Shown: positions 60,001 to 64,000 of the stretch, piece after piece
How positions within the stretch are numbered: position 1 is the stretch's first letter
How the letters are laid out: each line of letters starts with the position of its first letter
NCBI RefSeq assembly: GCF_949987515.2
Contig: NC_082696.1
Location: 34,948,431-35,012,430 of the forward strand
Source of the DNA: Delphinus delphis
Lineage: Eukaryota; Chordata; Mammalia; Artiodactyla; Delphinidae
Reading direction: 5' to 3'
DNA length: 64,000 bases
Position numbers and translations under genes: made by a program
The notes under the pieces: model-generated
Databases searched by the model: none
Seen by the model: only the letters and a program-made list of their open reading frames with translations
What the model was told of the DNA's origin: nothing

Positions 60001-62814
60001 GATCTTTGAAATGAAGCCAGGTTCTCTCTTGTTTTTTCTCTCTTCTCTCTCTGTCCCTCTCTCCCTTTTTCTTTTTCTCCCTTGCTAAATGTGATACATT
60101 TAAAAAGACACATTCTGCAGTGCCTGTGGGCCACCATATTATTATGTCAAGGGAAGTAAAATTTACACTTAGGAAGTAAGTTATGATACTGTTGAGAATA
60201 AAAGATATATAAAACAAATGATTAATACAACACTATAAGAAATAAAAGAAGGAAAATATAAGCATGTTTGTTATTATTTATGTCAGGATTTACTTAGATG
60301 AAGACTTGAATTGTTTCCTACAAAATACATGTAATTTGAATAACGGATACAAAGAGAGCTAAAGCAATCCTAGGAAAGTGGGGTATGAAAATGGGATGCA
60401 GACTACGGGATCGAATGAGGATAGTGAGGAAACTGGCTTGGTTCAAGCTATATCTTTGTGTTGAAGTGTTTAGATTGACAGGGAGAGAGTGCCTTCTGAA
60501 TTCCTGACTTTACACTTAGTGAATATTAACTCAGCTGCTAGTGCCCCTGTTGTTGGCAACTGGTGGTGAGGGGGTGGAGAATATGTCAGCTATGCTTCTG
60601 TGTCACTTCTTTGGAGAAACTGTCCCTCTTTCAGATGATAGAATCCTGGTAGGACTGTAAACATTAAAACCTGCCAACAGCCATAGGAACGAGCTTATCA
60701 CTGAAGCTGGACCAATTATTGTTCTGAATTATTTTGGACACAATCATAGTTCCAATGATGGCATGTATCTCAATCAGAGAAAGGTAAAGTATATTTCAGG
60801 GACTGATACATAGACATTGGAAGAAAGAACCACTCTTCCCAGAAAGATAAAGGTCTGGTTCTGCCAGGGTCCATTTTGCTCACCATATGGAGAAAGTCAG
60901 CCCACAGAGTGAAGCCAGGCAAAGCAAGAAAGCAGGGAGATGGAGAAAGTGAGATAAACCTAGTGCCCACAATTGAGCTTCTAGTTCCAATTGTGCCTGC
61001 AGGCAGTAAGTTCTACTGTGATTTCCTAGTTACATGAAGCAATAGTTTCCTTTCAATTTAAGCCAATTTGGCTTGGGAATCTGTCACTTAAACAACAAGC
61101 AGAATCTTAATTAGTACTATGATTCAACCATTAGGGAGATGATTGAAATATTAGCTGAAGCACAAACACTGATCATCACCAGACAGTACTTTTATTTTTA
61201 TTCATATATTATTAATATTTCACAAATAAGAATATGAGGTTAAGGGGGCTTGTTGGCCAAGAACTGGCTTAAAGTAATCAACTGCATGTCACTTGGAATG
61301 GTTTTTATATAAGGGAGTAAAAATTAAGGAATCAAACACCAGTATAGCAGGAGTTCTCCATTTTGCTAATCTAACAAATGAATACAAGACAAAGTGGCCA
61401 TTTTACATTACTGTCTTCAGTCTCACATTGTCACTTGAGAGACTATTTTTTAATAAAGTTTTAGGTTTTAGGAAATGAAAATATGACTTTTTAAAAAATA
61501 AAGATATGCTGGAAACAAAGAAATTAACATTCGGGTTGTTATGTAAGTCAAATTCTGCTTTCTCACCTCTCGGCTCTGTATATATACCATCAATACATCA
61601 GATAATTTCAGCGAGTCCACTGGGTGGGTGAAAAACATCAGCCAAAAACAGTCTGGCACCAAATCAACAGAATGACTGTTGATGGGACAAAGTTTTCCCT
61701 TTTCAGTAAGTAGTTGTGTCATTACCCTAACAGCTAAATAAAAGATGGGGCAATTTCTAATGACAAGAACATATAAAACCTCACACTGAAAGGTTCGATT
61801 TCTTAGCAAGGAAGTTTCGACTCCAAGAGAATTTGGCTTCAGGTGTGTTGTATATAATGTATATGTGTTTTTGAGAACAAATTTCAAACTCTGTACTTTT
61901 TACTGGTGTGTAAACCTGTACTAAATGACTCGAGAAACATTTAAATCCAAGCTGAAACCCCCCCCCCAACCCATTGCTAATGTACAATTAAAATACCCAG
62001 TCCCAACGTTGTTGTAATCACAATGCAATTTGAAACCAAGTGTGAAAAGATCTACTTTGGGGGATGGGCGTTTGAGAGCTGCCAGGGGACTTGCTCCTTT
62101 GGCAGTGATTAACAGTTTGGTAATGAGGGTCTGTTGTGTGGGGTTGAGAATCCAAACACTGTGTCAAATGGTTAGCTGCTCTTTTAGTGACCCCAAAGTC
62201 CACAGCAGCCCTAGAGCTGAGAGAGAGGGAAAGAGAAAGAGTGAGAGAAGCTGGAATAGCGTGACAAAGGATTCCAAAATTCTTACCTTTACACAAAGAC
62301 ACAAGATTGTTTTCTGTTCTGGTGAGCACACCAATCCCACACCCTCTGCCTCCAAATGGTATCATCATCTGATAGTAATAACAAAATAACCCAAACAAAC
62401 AAAACCAGAAGATACTTAGGACAACAGGTTCAGGAGTTGAATCTATCAACAAAATGACTTTTTTAACTAAAAAAAAATGAAACTTGAAAAAGAAATAATG
62501 TTTAAATAGTGGTTTTCAAAATAGTTTAACAATAGATTCAACTATCCCAGAAACTTTCTCATTTACCCGTCAGTTTTATGCCTTAAAAAGTTATCTCTTA
62601 ACTCAACTTTGTATAAGATAGAGAAAGTGAAAAAAAAAACTAACTCCTCAGGAAAATCTGAGGGGGAAGAAAAGCTAACTGCGAACTTCAGTGTCTTTAT
62701 ATTGATTGGCTTGAGGTCAATCTGTTATGAGATGTCTTGGATATTGTATCCATAATATCTGTGTTTTTTCCCCTAGCTATACAACCAGAGCTGTGTTGTT
62801 CATAGAAAGACAGA
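57036..62814. other. No gene recognised; palindrome and purine or pyrimidine tracts
   Basis: About 5.8 kb without named transposons. Noted: a palindrome with triplicate repeat at 59555-59635, a CT-rich tract at 60020-60085, ten C in a row at 61958-61967, and a GA-rich tract at 62216-62250. Open frames up to 144 codons (62018-62452 minus, 61468-61887 minus) have no recognisable domain. Confidence 0.4.
59555..59635. repeat. 32-bp perfect palindrome with three direct repeats
   Basis: ACAAGGATTAAT occurs at 59555-59566, 59571-59582 and 59624-59635. Between the second and third lies a perfect palindrome at 59593-59624 with arms TATTGTATTATTAATT and the exact complement. Confidence 0.95.
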
Positions 62815-62965
62815 AATACCTGGGCATGAATTCCTTGTCTGTTAATTAGTGTGACCTGGGGGAACTTATTTGATTTTGGTTTCCAATAATAATACCTTCC
62901 TCTTAAAGTTATTACAAAGAATGAATGAGATAATATAGTGCCTGATACATAAAAATATCATGATT
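62815..62965 (+). repeat. MIR SINE, sense
   Basis: TAGTGTGACCTGGGGGAACTTATTTG, AATAATAATACCTTCCTCTTAAAG and TATAGTGCCTGATACATAAAAATATC follow MIR. Confidence 0.85.
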
Positions 62966-63494
62966 AGATATCAGGACCATTTCTTCTCCCTTTTGTCCTA
63001 TTCAACTTAGGATCGCTTTATGATTATTATTCATGTGGTTAATTTTGAGGTAAAGTGAACATTTTTCAAAATGTATTATCTTTTAGTACGAAGTTACACA
63101 GTTTATTTACAACTGTACTTCGATGTATTTCAAATTTTAATGAAACAAGGAACGCATAAGAATTTCAGCCTCAGAAACAAAAAAAAGGAAAAAATAATTT
63201 GCGGGATACCTATATCAATCATCAAGGTTCTTCTGGTAAAACATGTCTGTAAACAAAATTTAGTATAAATTTTAACTGAACGTAAAATGTGAATGAAGAA
63301 AGTACAAGACTCACATGGATGTGTAAACCCCAGAAAATGTCCAAAGTGGATTTTGGCTAAAATCATCTGGACAGTTGCCTGGGTAGTACAAAGCCAAAGC
63401 AAAGAGAAGCTGGTCCAAAGGAAGCCTAAGTACATAAACATGAAACTACTGAACTCTGAGGAAATTAGTGAACAAGTTAAATCCTGATCCAGGA
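62966..63494. other. No gene recognised
   Basis: Unassigned. Overlapping open frames on both strands (63293-63487 plus, 64 codons; 63130-63612 minus, 160 codons) show no known domain, and the minus frame runs through the L1 3' end that follows. Confidence 0.4.
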
Positions 63495-63700
63495 GCTCTC
63501 TGGTCATTTTTATCAGGGGGATGGGTATTCTCGAAGCAGGCATCTGGTCTTCATGTTTTGCAGAAAGGTCTAAAGCTGGTGGGGCATGCTGATAGTGGGG
63601 GAGGCTAGGCATCTGTGGAGGCAGAGAATATAGGAGAAATTTCTGTAGCTTCTCAATTTTGTTGTGAACCTAAAACTGCTCTAAAAAACAAAGTATGAAT
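63495..63700 (+). mobile_element. Old L1 3' end, sense
   Basis: CTGATAGTGGGGGAGGCTAGGCATCTGTGG, then CTTCTCAATTTTGTTGTGAACCTAAAACTGCTCTAAAAAAC is the standard end of old L1M 3' UTRs. 5' boundary approximate. Confidence 0.85.
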
Positions 63701-64000
63701 ATTAACAAAAGAAAACTCGAAGAGTATGAAGAAGGTAAGACAAGCACGGGCATATCCAAACACTGGTTCCCTTTCCTTCCTTAAAACTGTTCATTTATGA
63801 ATTAATTAAACCTTATTACATTTTATAGAAGTTAGACATTTTCCTAAGGTGGAATAATTAGGCATCACCTTGAAAAGGAAGTTTAAATTTATTTTTGTAG
63901 TGAAAAGATTTTTTAATTTGCTCTCTAACTTGAGGTTTTTAATGTTGAGCTCATAGACCCATTGGTCTGGACATGGAACTCAGGATATCTATGATGGGAA

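Noticed and set aside
62018..62452. 144-codon minus-strand open frame, with a 119-codon frame opposite
   Set aside because: Neither has a recognisable domain. Overlap on both strands with a low-complexity GA tract suggests chance.
63130..63612. 160-codon minus-strand open frame
   Set aside because: Its first part reads an L1 3' UTR backwards, and the rest has no motif.
1..64000. Endogenous retrovirus or LTR elements
   Set aside because: No paired long terminal repeats, primer-binding site or gag, pol or env wording was seen on either strand. A computed search could still find a very old solo LTR.

Overview
This is repeat-dense, AT-rich mammalian nuclear DNA with no protein-coding gene that I can defend. 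The best taxonomic marker is a set of about fourteen tRNA-derived SINEs of the CHR type found in whales, hippos and ruminants. They share a head reading GGGCTTCCCTGGTGGCGCAGTGG, with visible pol III A and B boxes. Several are about 200 bp, end in a plain poly(A) and resemble one another closely, which points to a cetacean, possibly a toothed whale. The species call is inference. No bacterial-style features (operons, CRISPR arrays, attachment sites) are present. The window looks like a gene desert or the inside of a very large intron.

Layout. 1-1365: an old interspersed repeat of unnamed family, split by a tandem pair of L1 3' ends. 1558-2990: L2 and antisense L1 relics. 4845-6275: a sense L1 3' part split by a long SINE. 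9056-11214: the most interesting item, a decayed hAT transposase gene with an N-terminal BED-finger-like segment, broken by three SINEs. 11.7-19 kb: SINEs, a long antisense L1 relic, MER5A-like DNA, and a younger 5'-truncated L1 with a readable ORF2 C-terminus. 20-31 kb: MIR, L2, SINE and old L1 pieces with unassigned sequence between. 32-37 kb: (CA)n and (TG)n tracts, then a sense L1 carrying two SINEs. 40-44.7 kb: several old L1s, including an antisense and a sense copy meeting at 43112/43113. 44.7-64 kb: the least repeat-rich part, mostly unassigned, with MIRs near 56 and 62.9 kb and an L1 3' end near 63.6 kb.

No gene cooperation can be described. What can be read is a layered insertion history: old MIR, L2, L1 and hAT fossils cut by CHR SINEs and one younger L1, most of the latter with recognisable target-site duplications (TSDs). 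I found no new functional system. The hAT relic and a few structural oddities are the items worth checking.
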